Numbered from the stretch's first letter, positions 45,899 through 56,420 are shown. The stretch: DNA of 64,000 nt from Microtetraspora malaysiensis (GCF_001528665.1 NZ_BBYJ01000036.1:13162-77161); one strand, 5' to 3'. The notes: generated by a model from the sequence alone, not told the origin. Numbers and translations are program-made.

Positions 45899-46873
45899 TC
45901 AGATGGCGGCGCGGGGGCCGCGCCACCACTCCTCGTGGTCGCGGTACCACCGCACGACCTCGTCGAGCCCCTTGTCGAAGTCGACCAGCGGCGCGTAGCC
46001 GATGGAACGGATCTTGGCAGAGTCGACGGAGTAGCGCAGGTCGTGGCCGAGGCGGTCCGGCACGTGCTCGACCATCTCCCAGCCGACGCCGAAGGCGTCG
46101 AGCAGCCGCCGCGTCAGCTCCAGGTTGGTCAGTTCGGCCCCGCCGCCGATGTTGTAGACCTCGCCCGCCGCGCCCTTGTCGAGCACGAGCTGGATGCCCC
46201 GGCAGTGGTCGTCGACGTGCAGCCACTCGCGCACGTTGCGGCCGTCGCCGTACAGCGGGACGGGCCTGCCGTCGATCAGGTTGGTGATGAACAGCGGGAT
46301 GACCTTCTCGGGATACTGGTGGGGGCCGTAGTTGTTCGAACACCTGGTGACGCGTACGTCCAGCCCGTACGTGCGGTGGTAGGCCCGGCAGAGCAGGTCG
46401 GCGCCCGCTTTCGCGGCGGAGTAGGGCGAGTTGGGCAGCAACGGCTCGCGCTCGGTCCACGAGCCCTCGTCGATCGACCCGTACACCTCGTCGGTCGAGA
46501 TCTGCACGACCGTGCGCACATTGTGGTCGAGCGCGGCCTGCAGCAGACACTGCGTGCCCTGCACGTTCGTGACCACGAAGTCCGCCGCGCCGCTGATGGA
46601 CCGGTCCACATGCGTCTCCGCGGCGAAATTGACGACGATGTCGTGGCCGGGCACCAGCTCGTCGAGAAGGGCGGCGTCGGTGATGTCCCCCCGCACGAAG
46701 GTGAGCCGGCCGGTCGCCTCGACCGGCGCCAGGTTCGCCAGGTTGCCCGCGTACGTGAGCTTGTCCAGGACCGTGACACGGGCCTCCTCGTAGCCGGCGT
46801 ACGCGCCGGAGAGCATCGACCGCACGTAGTGGGAGCCGATGAAGCCGGCGCCCCCCGAGACCAGGATCCTCAT
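45899..46873 (-). CDS. rmlB: dTDP-glucose 4,6-dehydratase
   Basis: A 324-residue extended SDR. It starts MRILVSGGAGFIGSHYV, has the catalytic Thr-Asp-Glu in STDEVYG, the YxxxK in YSAAK and the C-terminal substrate region VREWLHVDDHC and RLGHDLRYSVD. It converts dTDP-glucose to dTDP-4-keto-6-deoxyglucose, the first step to rhamnose and other deoxysugars. No rmlA, rmlC or rmlD is adjacent, so partners must lie elsewhere. It opens the glycan cassette to its right. Confidence 0.93.
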   Translation of the reverse strand: MRILVSGGAGFIGSHYVRSMLSGAYAGYEEARVTVLDKLTYAGNLANLAPVEATGRLTFVRGDITDAALLDELVPGHDIVVNFAAETHVDRSISGAADFVVTNVQGTQCLLQAALDHNVRTVVQISTDEVYGSIDEGSWTEREPLLPNSPYSAAKAGADLLCRAYHRTYGLDVRVTRCSNNYGPHQYPEKVIPLFITNLIDGRPVPLYGDGRNVREWLHVDDHCRGIQLVLDKGAAGEVYNIGGGAELTNLELTRRLLDAFGVGWEMVEHVPDRLGHDLRYSVDSAKIRSIGYAPLVDFDKGLDEVVRWYRDHEEWWRGPRAAI

Positions 46874-47023
46874 CCCCGCACCTGAACCTTGCTGTGGTCG
46901 CCCACCATGACCGGAAAGGAGTTCGGCGCCGCGGCCGCCCTCGCGACCTCGACGTTACGGCCGACGAGGGAGTGGCCGCGCCCGCCGGGTCCTCAGCTGG
47001 ACGAATGCCCCGTTCGGCAATAT

Positions 47024-47046
47024 TCGCAACTAACTTGCTATTGCGA
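47024..47046. promoter_or_regulatory. Inverted repeat upstream of MFS gene
   Basis: TCGCAA (47024-47029) and TTGCGA (47041-47046) with an 11-bp spacer lie in an AT-rich pocket (47015-47065) that also has TTGC/GCAA half-sites at 47036 and 47053. This looks like an operator for a MarR- or TetR-like regulator, but no regulator gene is adjacent. Confidence 0.4.
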
Positions 47047-47106
47047 CTTATATGCAACAAGCTAAAGCTCGTCCTTACCGCCCGATCGGGACGCGGAGTT
47101 GCCGCA

Positions 47107-48342
47107 ATGCCTCAGCTGATGCCGGATGCTGGACCACAGCGCGTCATCGCCGCTTCCAACTTCGTCTACACGGTCGGCAGCGGCCTCTACCTGACTGCCG
47201 GGGTGCTGTACTTCACCCAGGCGGTGCGCCTTCCGGCGGCCCAGGTGGGGCTCGGACTCGGCATCGCCGGTGTCGTCTCACTTGCCGCGGGCATCGCGGT
47301 GGGCCATCTCGCGGACAAGCGCGGAGCACGCGGCGTCTACGCGACCACCCTTCTCATCCAGGCGCTGGCAACGGCCGGCTTCGTGCTGGCGGACAGCTTT
47401 TGGCCGTTCGTCGTCGTGGTGGGCGTGGCCACCGGGGCGAAGGCGGCCGGACTGGCCGCGCGTAGTCCGCTCATCAGGCACTACGGAGGGGACCGGCCGC
47501 AGGAATTCCGTGCCTATCTCCGTGCCGTGACCAACGTCGGTGTCTCCCTCGGCGCCGCGCTGGCAGGCTGGGCCGTCCAGGTCGGCAGCCTCCCCGCCTA
47601 CCAGCTCCTGGTCATCGGCAACGCGATCGCCTTCGCCGCTTCCGCGGCGATCCTGGTCGTCCTGCCGCCGGTCACGCCCGAGCCCACCGGCAGCGGCCCA
47701 CGCTGGATCGCCCTACGGGACCGGCCATATCTGCTGATCACCGCGCTCGACGGCCTCATGGCCGTCCAGTTCAAGGTGCTCACCGTGGCCGTGCCACTCT
47801 GGCTGGTCGAGGCCACCACCGCACCGCGCTGGCTCGTTTCGGGCACCATGGTCATCAACACCGTCATCGTCATCGTGTTTCAGGTGCGAGCCAGCCGCGA
47901 CATCGATTCCCCCGCGGCGGGCGGACACGCCTACCGTCGGGCGGGCGTGGCCTTCCTTGCCGCCTGTTCGCTGATCTCGCTGTCCGCGGGGATACCGGCA
48001 TGGGCGGCCGCCGCCCTGCTCATGATCGCGGTGGTGATCCATACACTCGGTGAGCTGTGGCACTCCGCCGCAGGCTTCGAGGTGTCCTTCGCCCTCGCCC
48101 CGAAGCACGCCACCGGCCAGTACCTGGGCGTGTTCGGCCTGGGTGCCGGCCTGGCCGAGTCCCTTGGGCCGGGCCTGCTCATCGCGCTCTGCATCACCTG
48201 GGGCCGCCCCGGATGGTACGTCATAGGGGCGCTGTTCGCCGTGACGGGCCTGACGGCGCCACTTGCCGTCCGCTGGGCACAACGCCACCAGCACGCTCAG
48301 CGGACGACCCGTGCGGCCAAGCAACAGGCGCCGGCGGCCTGA
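47107..48342 (+). CDS. MFS transporter
   Basis: A 411-residue protein with about 12 hydrophobic helices. The loop 2-3 motif is GHLADKRGARGVY, and in the second half the equivalent loop is weak (RASRDIDSPAAGG). No large central loop. ATG at 47107 has CGGAG about 8 nt upstream. It lies between rmlB and a glycosyltransferase but in its own transcription unit, so its substrate need not be a sugar; export of a drug or metabolite is the usual role of this subgroup. Confidence 0.83.
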   Translation: MPQLMPDAGPQRVIAASNFVYTVGSGLYLTAGVLYFTQAVRLPAAQVGLGLGIAGVVSLAAGIAVGHLADKRGARGVYATTLLIQALATAGFVLADSFWPFVVVVGVATGAKAAGLAARSPLIRHYGGDRPQEFRAYLRAVTNVGVSLGAALAGWAVQVGSLPAYQLLVIGNAIAFAASAAILVVLPPVTPEPTGSGPRWIALRDRPYLLITALDGLMAVQFKVLTVAVPLWLVEATTAPRWLVSGTMVINTVIVIVFQVRASRDIDSPAAGGHAYRRAGVAFLAACSLISLSAGIPAWAAAALLMIAVVIHTLGELWHSAAGFEVSFALAPKHATGQYLGVFGLGAGLAESLGPGLLIALCITWGRPGWYVIGALFAVTGLTAPLAVRWAQRHQHAQRTTRAAKQQAPAA

Positions 48343-48410
48343 GGCCCCACTTCACGGCCGGGAGGCGGATCAGGGAGAGTTCCGCTCCACGCTCGGCAGA
48401 CCCGGCCTCG

Positions 48411-48647
48411 TCACCCGGCGCACTTTCCCTCATATTCGAAATCGCGGAAGAGAAGCTGCTTCTCGGCGTATTCACGGAATGCCAGGTTGTCCTGGATTTC
48501 GTCCATGACGAGGACGTGCCGATCCGAAAGGTGCGGCAGCGTTCTTCGCAGCACGAATTCGCGCCCGCTCCGTGCCCTGCCGGATTCGTGGGAGGCGAGG
48601 TCGATCGTGCGCCTATGCCCTGGTCGGCCCTCCCCTGCCGGGCTCAC
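48411..48647 (-). pseudogene. Possible remnant of a gene (78 codons, minus strand)
   Basis: The C-terminal half reads like real protein (HVLVMDEIQDNLAFREYAEK, then FRDFEYEGKC), while the first 25 codons look random. GC is lower than in the neighbours, and no full-length gene, ribosome site or partner frame is visible. It looks like the 3' end of a decayed gene, possibly a transferase of the glycan cassette. I do not recognise the family. Rest of 48343-48782 holds nothing else I can support. Confidence 0.35.
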
Positions 48648-48782
48648 GGAAGGACGATCACCGGATCATGTCCGGGTACCGAATTCGGAAACTCTGCGCC
48701 GCCACAGTGAGCGCACCGTTGGGAAGCCTCGCGGCCAAGTTAGCTTCTCCGGGATGAAGCATGCTTGGCAGCAAGGAGTCCG

Positions 48783-49964
48783 ATGAAGACGGGCAGCCGG
48801 ATTCGTGTCATGGAAATCATCGCCCGGATGAATGTCGGCGGCCCTGCCACCCAGGTGTTGGGACTGTCGGAGGGGTTGAACCCGGAGGAATTCGACCACC
48901 GTCTTTACACCGGCTATCTCGAGGGCGACGAGGGCGACCATCTGCGCCTGCGCGACACGTCCATACGGGTGCACCGGGTACGTGGTCTGGGCCGGTCGAT
49001 CAATCCCGCCGACGACCTCCGCGCCCTCTGCCGGCTGGTCAGCGCCATACGCCGGTTCCGTCCGCACATCGTGCACACGCGCACGACCAAGGCCGGCGTC
49101 CTCGGCCGTACGGCGGCACGCCTGTCGGGCGTGGGGGCGGCGCGGGTGCACGTCTTCCACGGCCACCTGCTGCACGGGTACTTCTCCCCCGTCAAGCTTG
49201 GCTTCTACGTGCGGGCGGAGCGGGCGCTCGCCTCCATGACGGACCAGCTGGTGACCGGCGGCGCCCAGGTCCGCGACGAGCTGCTCGCCGCCGGGATCGG
49301 CCGCCCGGAGCAGTACGTCGTCATCCCGCCCGGCGTACGGCTGGGCCCGGTGCCGAGCCGGGAGAAGGCCCGCGCGGAGCTGGGGCTGCCCTTGGACGCG
49401 CCGGTGGTCGCCTACGTCGGCCGGCTCACCCGGGTCAAACGGCCCGACCGGTTCCTCGACGCGGCGGGCGCGGTGCTCGCCCGCGTCCCCGGCTGCCGGT
49501 TCGTCATGTGCGGCGACGGCGACCTGCGCGAGGAGGTGACGCACGGCATCGCCCCCGCCCGCGACTCCTTCCGCCTGCTGGGCTGGCGGAAGGATGTCGA
49601 GACCGTCTACGCGGCGGCCGACGTCGTGCTGCTGACCTCCGACAACGAAGGCACGCCGCTCACGCTCGTGGAGGCGGGCATGGCCGGGACCCCGGTCGTC
49701 GCCACCCGTGTCGGCAGCGTCGCGGAGGTGGTGCGCGACGGCCACACCGGGCTGCTGGCCGCCCCCGACGCCGGCGCGCTCGCCGCGCACGTCGTACGGC
49801 TGCTGGCCGATCCCGGCGCGGCCGCCCGGATGGGCGCGACGGCCCGCGACTGGACGACGGGCGCCTTCGGCGTCGAACGTCTCGTCGCCGACACCGAGGC
49901 CCTGTACCGATCACTTCGCGGCGCCTCCCGGCACCGCCTTACACCGGAGGGAACCAACACATGA
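48783..49964 (+). CDS. GT4-family glycosyltransferase
   Basis: A 393-residue GT-B enzyme. N-terminal MEIIARMNVGGPATQV (acceptor-side Gly-rich loop), VHTRTTKAG, and the C-terminal donor site with YVGRLTRVKRPDRFL and the EX7E motif in NEGTPLTLVEAG. Such enzymes add a sugar from a nucleotide donor to a growing glycan, often lipid-linked, on the cytoplasmic face. ATG at 48783 follows AAGGAG. Its stop overlaps the epimerase ATG (ATGA), and the three genes to 51963 form one operon. Confidence 0.9.
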   Translation: MKTGSRIRVMEIIARMNVGGPATQVLGLSEGLNPEEFDHRLYTGYLEGDEGDHLRLRDTSIRVHRVRGLGRSINPADDLRALCRLVSAIRRFRPHIVHTRTTKAGVLGRTAARLSGVGAARVHVFHGHLLHGYFSPVKLGFYVRAERALASMTDQLVTGGAQVRDELLAAGIGRPEQYVVIPPGVRLGPVPSREKARAELGLPLDAPVVAYVGRLTRVKRPDRFLDAAGAVLARVPGCRFVMCGDGDLREEVTHGIAPARDSFRLLGWRKDVETVYAAADVVLLTSDNEGTPLTLVEAGMAGTPVVATRVGSVAEVVRDGHTGLLAAPDAGALAAHVVRLLADPGAAARMGATARDWTTGAFGVERLVADTEALYRSLRGASRHRLTPEGTNT

Positions 49965-50902
49965 GGATCCTCGTGACGGGCGGCGCCGGTTTCATCGGCG
50001 CGAACCTGTGCCGCGCGCTCGTCAACCGGCCCGAGGTCGAGAGCGTCACAGTGCTCGACGATCTCAGCACCGGAGACCGGCGGAACGTCGAGGACATCGG
50101 GGTGAACCTGGTGACCGGCAGCATCCTGGACGGGGAGCTGCTGGCGGAACTCGTCCCGTCCGTGACCACGGTCGTGCACCTCGCCGCGATGCCCTCGGCG
50201 CCGAGGTCGCTGCTCGATCCGCTGGCCTCGCACACGGTCAACGCGACGGGCACGCTCCACGTCCTGGACGCCTGCCGGGCCACCAGGCCGCATGTGATCC
50301 TCGCGTCCTCGTCATGCGTCTACGGGAACGGCTCCGAGCCGTACAAGCACGAGAACCTGGCCACCCGGCCGCTCAGCCCGCACGGCGTCACCAAGCTCGC
50401 CACGGAGGCCTACGCCCTGGCGTTCGCGGAGAGCTTCGGCCTGCGGGTGCTGCCGTTCCGCTTCTTCAACGTGTACGGCCCCATGCAGCCCACCGGGCAC
50501 CCGCACACGGCGGTCGTCCCCGCGTTCGTGTCCGCCGCGCTCGCCGGCGAGCCGCTGCCCGTCCACGGGGACGGCACGCAGGCGCGCGACTTCACCTACG
50601 TCGGCACGGTGGCGCAGGTGCTCGCCGACGCGATCGTCCGCCGGGTGGGCAGCGACACCCCGGTCAACCTCGCGTACGGGACCCGGATCTCGCTGCTGTC
50701 CCTGAAGGACGCCATCGCCGCGGTGCTCGGGCACCCGGTCGAGGTGGCGTTCCTGCCGCCGCGCGTCGGCGACGTCCGCGAGTCGCAGGCGTCGCCCCGG
50801 CTGCTGCTCGACCTGTTCCCCGACGTACGGCCGGTGCCGCTGGAGGAGGGGCTGCGCCTGACCGTGGAATGGTTCGAGAAAGCCGAGGCGTCGCAGCGAT
50901 GA
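49961..50902 (+). CDS. NAD-dependent sugar epimerase/dehydratase with Tyr-to-His active-site change
   Basis: A 313-residue extended SDR of the UDP-glucose 4-epimerase type. It has TGGAGFIGANL, LAAMPSAPRSL, catalytic Ser in SSSCVYGNG and the substrate motif RFFNVYGPMQ. The YxxxK motif, normally SPYGVTK, reads SPHGVTK (codon CAC), so the general-base Tyr is His while Lys is kept. Activity is therefore uncertain. ATG 49961 overlaps the GT stop, GGAGG is about 10 nt upstream, and its own stop overlaps the next ATG. Confidence 0.87.
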   Translation: MRILVTGGAGFIGANLCRALVNRPEVESVTVLDDLSTGDRRNVEDIGVNLVTGSILDGELLAELVPSVTTVVHLAAMPSAPRSLLDPLASHTVNATGTLHVLDACRATRPHVILASSSCVYGNGSEPYKHENLATRPLSPHGVTKLATEAYALAFAESFGLRVLPFRFFNVYGPMQPTGHPHTAVVPAFVSAALAGEPLPVHGDGTQARDFTYVGTVAQVLADAIVRRVGSDTPVNLAYGTRISLLSLKDAIAAVLGHPVEVAFLPPRVGDVRESQASPRLLLDLFPDVRPVPLEEGLRLTVEWFEKAEASQR

Positions 50903-51963
50903 ACGGCGTCACCGTCGCGGGCGCGGGGGCGGTCGCGTTCCTGCTGGCCGGCGGTGGCACCCACGCGCTGGGGCGCCTGGCGCTGCGCTGGGGCATCACC
51001 GACCGGCCGGAGGGCTACCGGACGCGTGTCCGGCCCGTGCCCCGGCTCGGCGGCATCGCGATCATGCTGGGAACGGTCGTGCCGGCGCTCGGGCTGCTCG
51101 GTTTCTCCGATCCACGCACGGCGGTCGTCGTGATCGGCGGCATCGCGATCGCCCTGCTCGGCCTCGTCGACGACATCTCGCCGCTGCCCAAGGCGACGCG
51201 ACTGGCGGTCGAATGCGTGACGGCGACCGGGGTCGTGCTCGGCGGCGTCGAGGCGTCGATCACCAGGACCTGGCTCGACGTGCCGATCACCGTCGTGTGG
51301 ATCGTCGTCGTCACCAACTCCTTCGCGCGGCTCGACAACGTGGACGGCGCTCTCGGCGCCGTCGCGCTGGCGGGCGCCACCCCCCTCGCCGTGACGGCGT
51401 TCGCCCGCGGCGAGTACGGGGCGGGACTGCTCGTGGTCACCCTGGCGGCCTCCTGCTTCGGCTTCCTCCCGCACAACTGGGCGCCGGCGAAGGTGGTCAT
51501 GGGGGACGCGGGATCGCTGTTCATCGGATTCACCACCGCCTGCCTGGCGACCCTGTTGGTCACCGGTGACGGAACGGGCGCGGCGACGGCCGGGTTGCTG
51601 CTTCCCGTCTTCGTCGCCGTCGTCGACACCGGGGTGGTGACGCTGTCGCGGCTGAGGGCGGGCCGCCCGGTGCTCCGGGGAAGGGCGGACCACCTGTCCC
51701 ACCGGCTGCGCCGGCTGGGATTCGGCGCCAGGCTGACGGCGCTGTTGCTCGCCTCGGTCGCCGGAGCGAGCGGGATGCTCGGCATGGGGACGGCGGTGCG
51801 CTGGATCTCGCCGATCGTCACGGTGCCGGCCGCCGTCGTCGCGGCACTCGTCCTCGTCACGCTGTCCCAACGGGTGCCCGTCCACGCACCGCCCCGGAAA
51901 CGCCCCGGAGTCATCGCAGAAAGGCGGCCTTCGGCTACCTCTCGGACGTCACGACCCCGGTGA
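50899..51963 (+). CDS. WecA/TagO/MraY-like polyprenyl-phosphate sugar-1-P transferase
   Basis: A 354-residue integral membrane enzyme with about 10-11 helices. Family motifs: DRPEGYRTRVRPVPRLGG, VDDISPLPKATRL, the region TNSFARLDNVDGALG (catalytic Asp; the usual Asn-x-x is replaced by Ala-Arg), GDAGSLFIGF and the His-rich loop RADHLSHRL. It should start a lipid-linked glycan by moving a HexNAc-1-P to undecaprenyl phosphate. ATG at 50899 overlaps the epimerase stop. Ends in an Arg/Ser tail and a hairpin follows. Confidence 0.88.
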   Translation: MNGVTVAGAGAVAFLLAGGGTHALGRLALRWGITDRPEGYRTRVRPVPRLGGIAIMLGTVVPALGLLGFSDPRTAVVVIGGIAIALLGLVDDISPLPKATRLAVECVTATGVVLGGVEASITRTWLDVPITVVWIVVVTNSFARLDNVDGALGAVALAGATPLAVTAFARGEYGAGLLVVTLAASCFGFLPHNWAPAKVVMGDAGSLFIGFTTACLATLLVTGDGTGAATAGLLLPVFVAVVDTGVVTLSRLRAGRPVLRGRADHLSHRLRRLGFGARLTALLLASVAGASGMLGMGTAVRWISPIVTVPAAVVAALVLVTLSQRVPVHAPPRKRPGVIAERRPSATSRTSRPR

Positions 51964-52025
51964 ACGCGTGAACCCGACGCCGATCGACCGGCCCCGGTGA
52001 GCCTACGGCGCCCGGAGACGCCGAA

Positions 52026-52063
52026 GGGCCCTCGCCGCAGGAGGGGGAAGGCGGCGAGGGCCC
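52026..52063. terminator. Bidirectional terminator
   Basis: A 13-bp perfect stem GGGCCCTCGCCGC/GCGGCGAGGGCCC with a 12-nt purine-rich loop between the convergent WecA-like and MsiK-like genes. Confidence 0.85.
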
Positions 52064-52084
52064 CGGGAAGGCGAGCCGTACGGC

Positions 52085-53308
<1,224 letters not shown>

Positions 53309-53407
53309 CTCAGTCCTTCGTCGCTTCCTGACGATTCCGCCCTGTCCTGCAGTCGCGGGTCCCCCCGATGCGGGCCGGGCTTTCTTCTGGGGGAAATCCA
53401 GAGGAAG

Positions 53408-53421
53408 TGGATACGTTTTCA
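53408..53421. promoter_or_regulatory. Putative LacI-family operator upstream of ABC ATPase
   Basis: TGGATACGTTTTCA fits the TGGAA-N-CG-N-TTNCA type of half palindrome used by LacI/GalR proteins. It lies in the shared promoter region 100 nt from the ABC ATPase start, and resembles the site over the lacI-type start. Confidence 0.5.
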
Positions 53422-53518
53422 TGAATCTCAGCGGACAGATCAGGACGTGTCAACCCAATCCGCTTGTCATACGGGGCTTGTTACCGTTCCGAGATTCGCG
53501 AAAATCATGGAAATATGC

Positions 53519-53532
53519 TGGAATCGTTTCCA
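53519..53532. promoter_or_regulatory. Putative LacI-family operator overlapping its own start codon
   Basis: TGGAATCGTTTCCA has perfect 5-bp arms TGGAA/TTCCA and ends on the A of the regulator ATG. Repressor bound here would block its own expression directly. Confidence 0.6.
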
Positions 53533-54539
53533 TGAACGGCTCAGGACAGCGGCGTACGACGATCAAGGACGTGGCGGAGGCGGCCGGCGTGGGCGTCGCG
53601 ACCGTCTCGCGGGTGCTGTCGGGCGGATCGGCGAGCGCCGGGACGCGGGAGAAGGTGCTGGCCACGGCGGCGCGGCTCGACTACCACCCGAGCGCGCTCG
53701 GCCGGAACCTGCGCCGGCGGCACACGGGCGGCATCGGCCTGCTCGTCCCCGACATCACCGACAGCTTCTACGCCCGCCTCGCCGACGGCGTGCTGTCCTG
53801 CGCCCGCTCGTACGGCGAGCCGGTCACGGTCGGCGTCACCGGCGACGACCCCGAGCGGGAGAGCGAGCTGATCGGCACGCTCATCGAGCAGAGCATGGAC
53901 CGCGTGATCGCGGTGCCGTCCGGCGACGGCGAGGTGTGGGACCCCGTGCTCCGGGCCGGGGTGAACGTCGTCTTCGCGAGCCGGCGGTCCGACCTCGACC
54001 TACCGGACGTGCCGGCCGTGCTCGCCGACGACCGCGACGGGGTGCGCACGGCGGTGGAGTACCTGACCGGCCTCGGCCACCGGAAGATCGCGTTCCTGGC
54101 CCGGCGCGGCCAGTCCCAGCGGGTGGCGGCCTTCACCGGCGCTCTCACGGCGCTCGGCGTGCCCGTGGAGGACGAGCTCGTCGTCCACGCGCGGGCGAGC
54201 CGCGACTCGGCCTACGCCGCCGCGGCGGGCCTGCTGCAGCGCCACCCCGACGTCACCGCCGTACTGACCGGCGGCAACATCCTGGGCGAGGCGGCGGTGC
54301 TGGCCGCCCGGGAGCTGGACGTGCGCGTGCCGCGCGACGTCTCGCTGATCATGTTCGACGACGTGCCCTGGGCCGAGCTGTGCTCTCCCCCGCTCACGGT
54401 CATCGCGCAGCCGGCCCAGGACATCGGGTACCGCTCGGCCGAGCTGGTCCTGCGGCAGGGGCGCAGGCCGCGCGAGGTCGTGCTGCCGTCCGAGCTGGTC
54501 GTCCGGGCGAGCTGCGGCCCCAGGAGGCCGCGCCGGTAG
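53532..54539 (+). CDS. LacI-family transcriptional regulator
   Basis: A 335-residue repressor. The HTH reads TIKDVAEAAGVGVATVSRVLSGG at residues 10-32, followed by the hinge helix region and a periplasmic-binding-like sensor (GIGLLVPDITDSFYARLADGV, then SLIMFDDVPWAEL). It most likely controls the divergent MsiK-like gene and itself; ligand unknown. The ATG at 53532 lies within a LacI-type palindrome. The -10-like TATGCT at 53514 gives a very short leader. Confidence 0.9.
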   Translation: MNGSGQRRTTIKDVAEAAGVGVATVSRVLSGGSASAGTREKVLATAARLDYHPSALGRNLRRRHTGGIGLLVPDITDSFYARLADGVLSCARSYGEPVTVGVTGDDPERESELIGTLIEQSMDRVIAVPSGDGEVWDPVLRAGVNVVFASRRSDLDLPDVPAVLADDRDGVRTAVEYLTGLGHRKIAFLARRGQSQRVAAFTGALTALGVPVEDELVVHARASRDSAYAAAAGLLQRHPDVTAVLTGGNILGEAAVLAARELDVRVPRDVSLIMFDDVPWAELCSPPLTVIAQPAQDIGYRSAELVLRQGRRPREVVLPSELVVRASCGPRRPRR

Positions 54540-54686
54540 GGGCCGTCATCGGCGCCCTGGTGTTTTGCCGAGAAACCCGCGGCTCCGGGGCGCCGTCTCA
54601 TCCGGGACCTTCAGCCCTATCTCCTCTCACTCCCGGCGATCGATGCTGGAGAGAAGCCAGGTCGAACCCCGGCGGGAGTGTCAGCC

Positions 54687-56411
54687 GTGGAACGTTCGAA
54701 TGACCAGGTCGCGAACCTGCTGCAGGAGTACGCGGACCTCATCGCCATCACGGGCGGCGACGCCTTCAAGGCGAGGGTGTACGAGAAGGCGGCCCGATCG
54801 GTCGGCGGTTACGCCGGCGACATCGCCAAGATGGACGCCGGCGAGCTGCGCCGGATCCCCAACGTGGGCACGTCGATCGCGGCGAAGATCGACGAGTTCC
54901 TGCGTACCGGGGCGATCCACCAGCTCGAGGAGCTGCGCGGCAAGATCCCGGCAGGCGTCCGCAGGCTCACGGTGATTCCCTCGCTCGGCCCGAAGAAGGC
55001 CGTGATGCTCTACCACGAGCTGGGCATCGACTCGATCGAGTCCCTTGAGGGGGCGATCAGGTCGGGCCTGCTGCACGATCTGCACGGTTTCGGCGCCAAG
55101 ACCGAGGAAAACCTCCTGCACGGCATCGAATTGATGCACAAGGCGGGCGAACGGGTGGATCTCGGCGTCGGGATGAGCGCCGCGGAGGAGATCGTCGCGG
55201 CGCTGCTCCGGGTGCCGGGATGCGAACGATGCGTCTACGCCGGGTCGCTCCGCCGGATGAAGGACACCATCGGCGACATCGACGTCCTCGCCACCGCACG
55301 CGAGCCGGCGGCGCTCATGGACGCGTTCACCCGGCTCCCCACGACCGGCGAGGTGATCGCGCACGGAGACACCAAGACCTCGGTCCGCACCGTCGCCGGC
55401 CTCCAGGTGGACCTGCGGGTCGTGCCCGCCGACTCCTGGGGCGCGGCCCTGCAGTACTTCACCGGCTCCAAGGCGCACAACATCCGGACGCGGGAGATCG
55501 CCGTCCACAAGAAGCTCAAGCTGTCCGAGTACGGCCTGTTCGACGTCACGACCGGGGAGAAGATCGCGTCCACCGACGAGGCGGACGTGTACGGCATGCT
55601 CGGGCTGCCGTGGATCCCGCCGACGCTGCGCGAGGACAGCGGCGAGATCGAGGCGGCACTGCGCGGTGAGCTTCCGCGGATCGTGGCCGAGACGGACCTC
55701 CGCGGTGACCTGCACACGCACACGAACCTGACCGACGGGCTGGCGCCACTGGAGGAGATGGCCGCCGCGGCGGCGGAGCGCGGATACGCCTACTTCGCGG
55801 TCACCGACCACGCGCCCGAGCTCTACATGCAGCGGATGACCGACGAGAAGGCCCTGGCCCAGCGCGAGCAGGTGCGGAAGCTGGACGGCGCGTACGGCGG
55901 CATGCGGCTGCTGCACGGCACCGAGCTCAACATCGACCCGGAGGGGAATGTCGACTGGCCGCCGGAGTTCCTGGCCGGATTCGACCTGTGCGTGGCCTCC
56001 TTGCACTCCCACTTCACCCAGCCGCGCGAGGAGACGACCCGGCGGTTGCTGCGGGCCTGCGAGAACCCGCACGTAAAGATCATCGGCCATCCGACGGCCC
56101 GCGTGATCGGCAGGCGGGAGCCGGTGGACGCCGACTGGGACGCGGTGTTCACCGCCTGCGCCCGCACCGGCACGGCGCTGGAGATCGACGCCTTTCCCGA
56201 GCGTCTCGACCTGCCCGCCGACCTGGTCAGGCGGGCGTCGGGCAAGGGCGTCCTCTTCGCCGTCGACAGCGACGCACACGCCGTACCCCATCTGGCCAAC
56301 ATGCGGTACGGCGTGGCCACCGCGCAGCGCGGCTGGCTCACCGCCGATCAGGTGATCAACGCCTGGCCGCTCGACCGGCTGCTGCGCTTCCTCCAGGCCG
56401 GCCGGCCATGA
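54687..56411 (+). CDS. polX: DNA polymerase/3'-5' exonuclease PolX
   Basis: A 574-residue bacterial PolX. It has an N-terminal 8-kDa-like domain with helix-hairpin-helix (RRIPNVGTSIAAKI), a polymerase palm with GDIDVL and VDLRV holding the metal Asp residues, and a C-terminal PHP domain with DLHTHTNLTDG, ASLHSHF, IGHPTAR and DSDAH. It fills short gaps and trims ends in base-excision or break repair. GTG at 54687 has GGGAG 8 nt upstream; GTG at 54678 is the alternative. A hairpin ends the gene. Confidence 0.93.
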   Translation: MERSNDQVANLLQEYADLIAITGGDAFKARVYEKAARSVGGYAGDIAKMDAGELRRIPNVGTSIAAKIDEFLRTGAIHQLEELRGKIPAGVRRLTVIPSLGPKKAVMLYHELGIDSIESLEGAIRSGLLHDLHGFGAKTEENLLHGIELMHKAGERVDLGVGMSAAEEIVAALLRVPGCERCVYAGSLRRMKDTIGDIDVLATAREPAALMDAFTRLPTTGEVIAHGDTKTSVRTVAGLQVDLRVVPADSWGAALQYFTGSKAHNIRTREIAVHKKLKLSEYGLFDVTTGEKIASTDEADVYGMLGLPWIPPTLREDSGEIEAALRGELPRIVAETDLRGDLHTHTNLTDGLAPLEEMAAAAAERGYAYFAVTDHAPELYMQRMTDEKALAQREQVRKLDGAYGGMRLLHGTELNIDPEGNVDWPPEFLAGFDLCVASLHSHFTQPREETTRRLLRACENPHVKIIGHPTARVIGRREPVDADWDAVFTACARTGTALEIDAFPERLDLPADLVRRASGKGVLFAVDSDAHAVPHLANMRYGVATAQRGWLTADQVINAWPLDRLLRFLQAGRP

Positions 56412-56420
56412 CCTGAACGA

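Noticed and set aside
45899-51963. Secondary-metabolite gene cluster
   Set aside because: No polyketide, peptide or terpene synthase genes are present. The set fits cell-surface glycan work.
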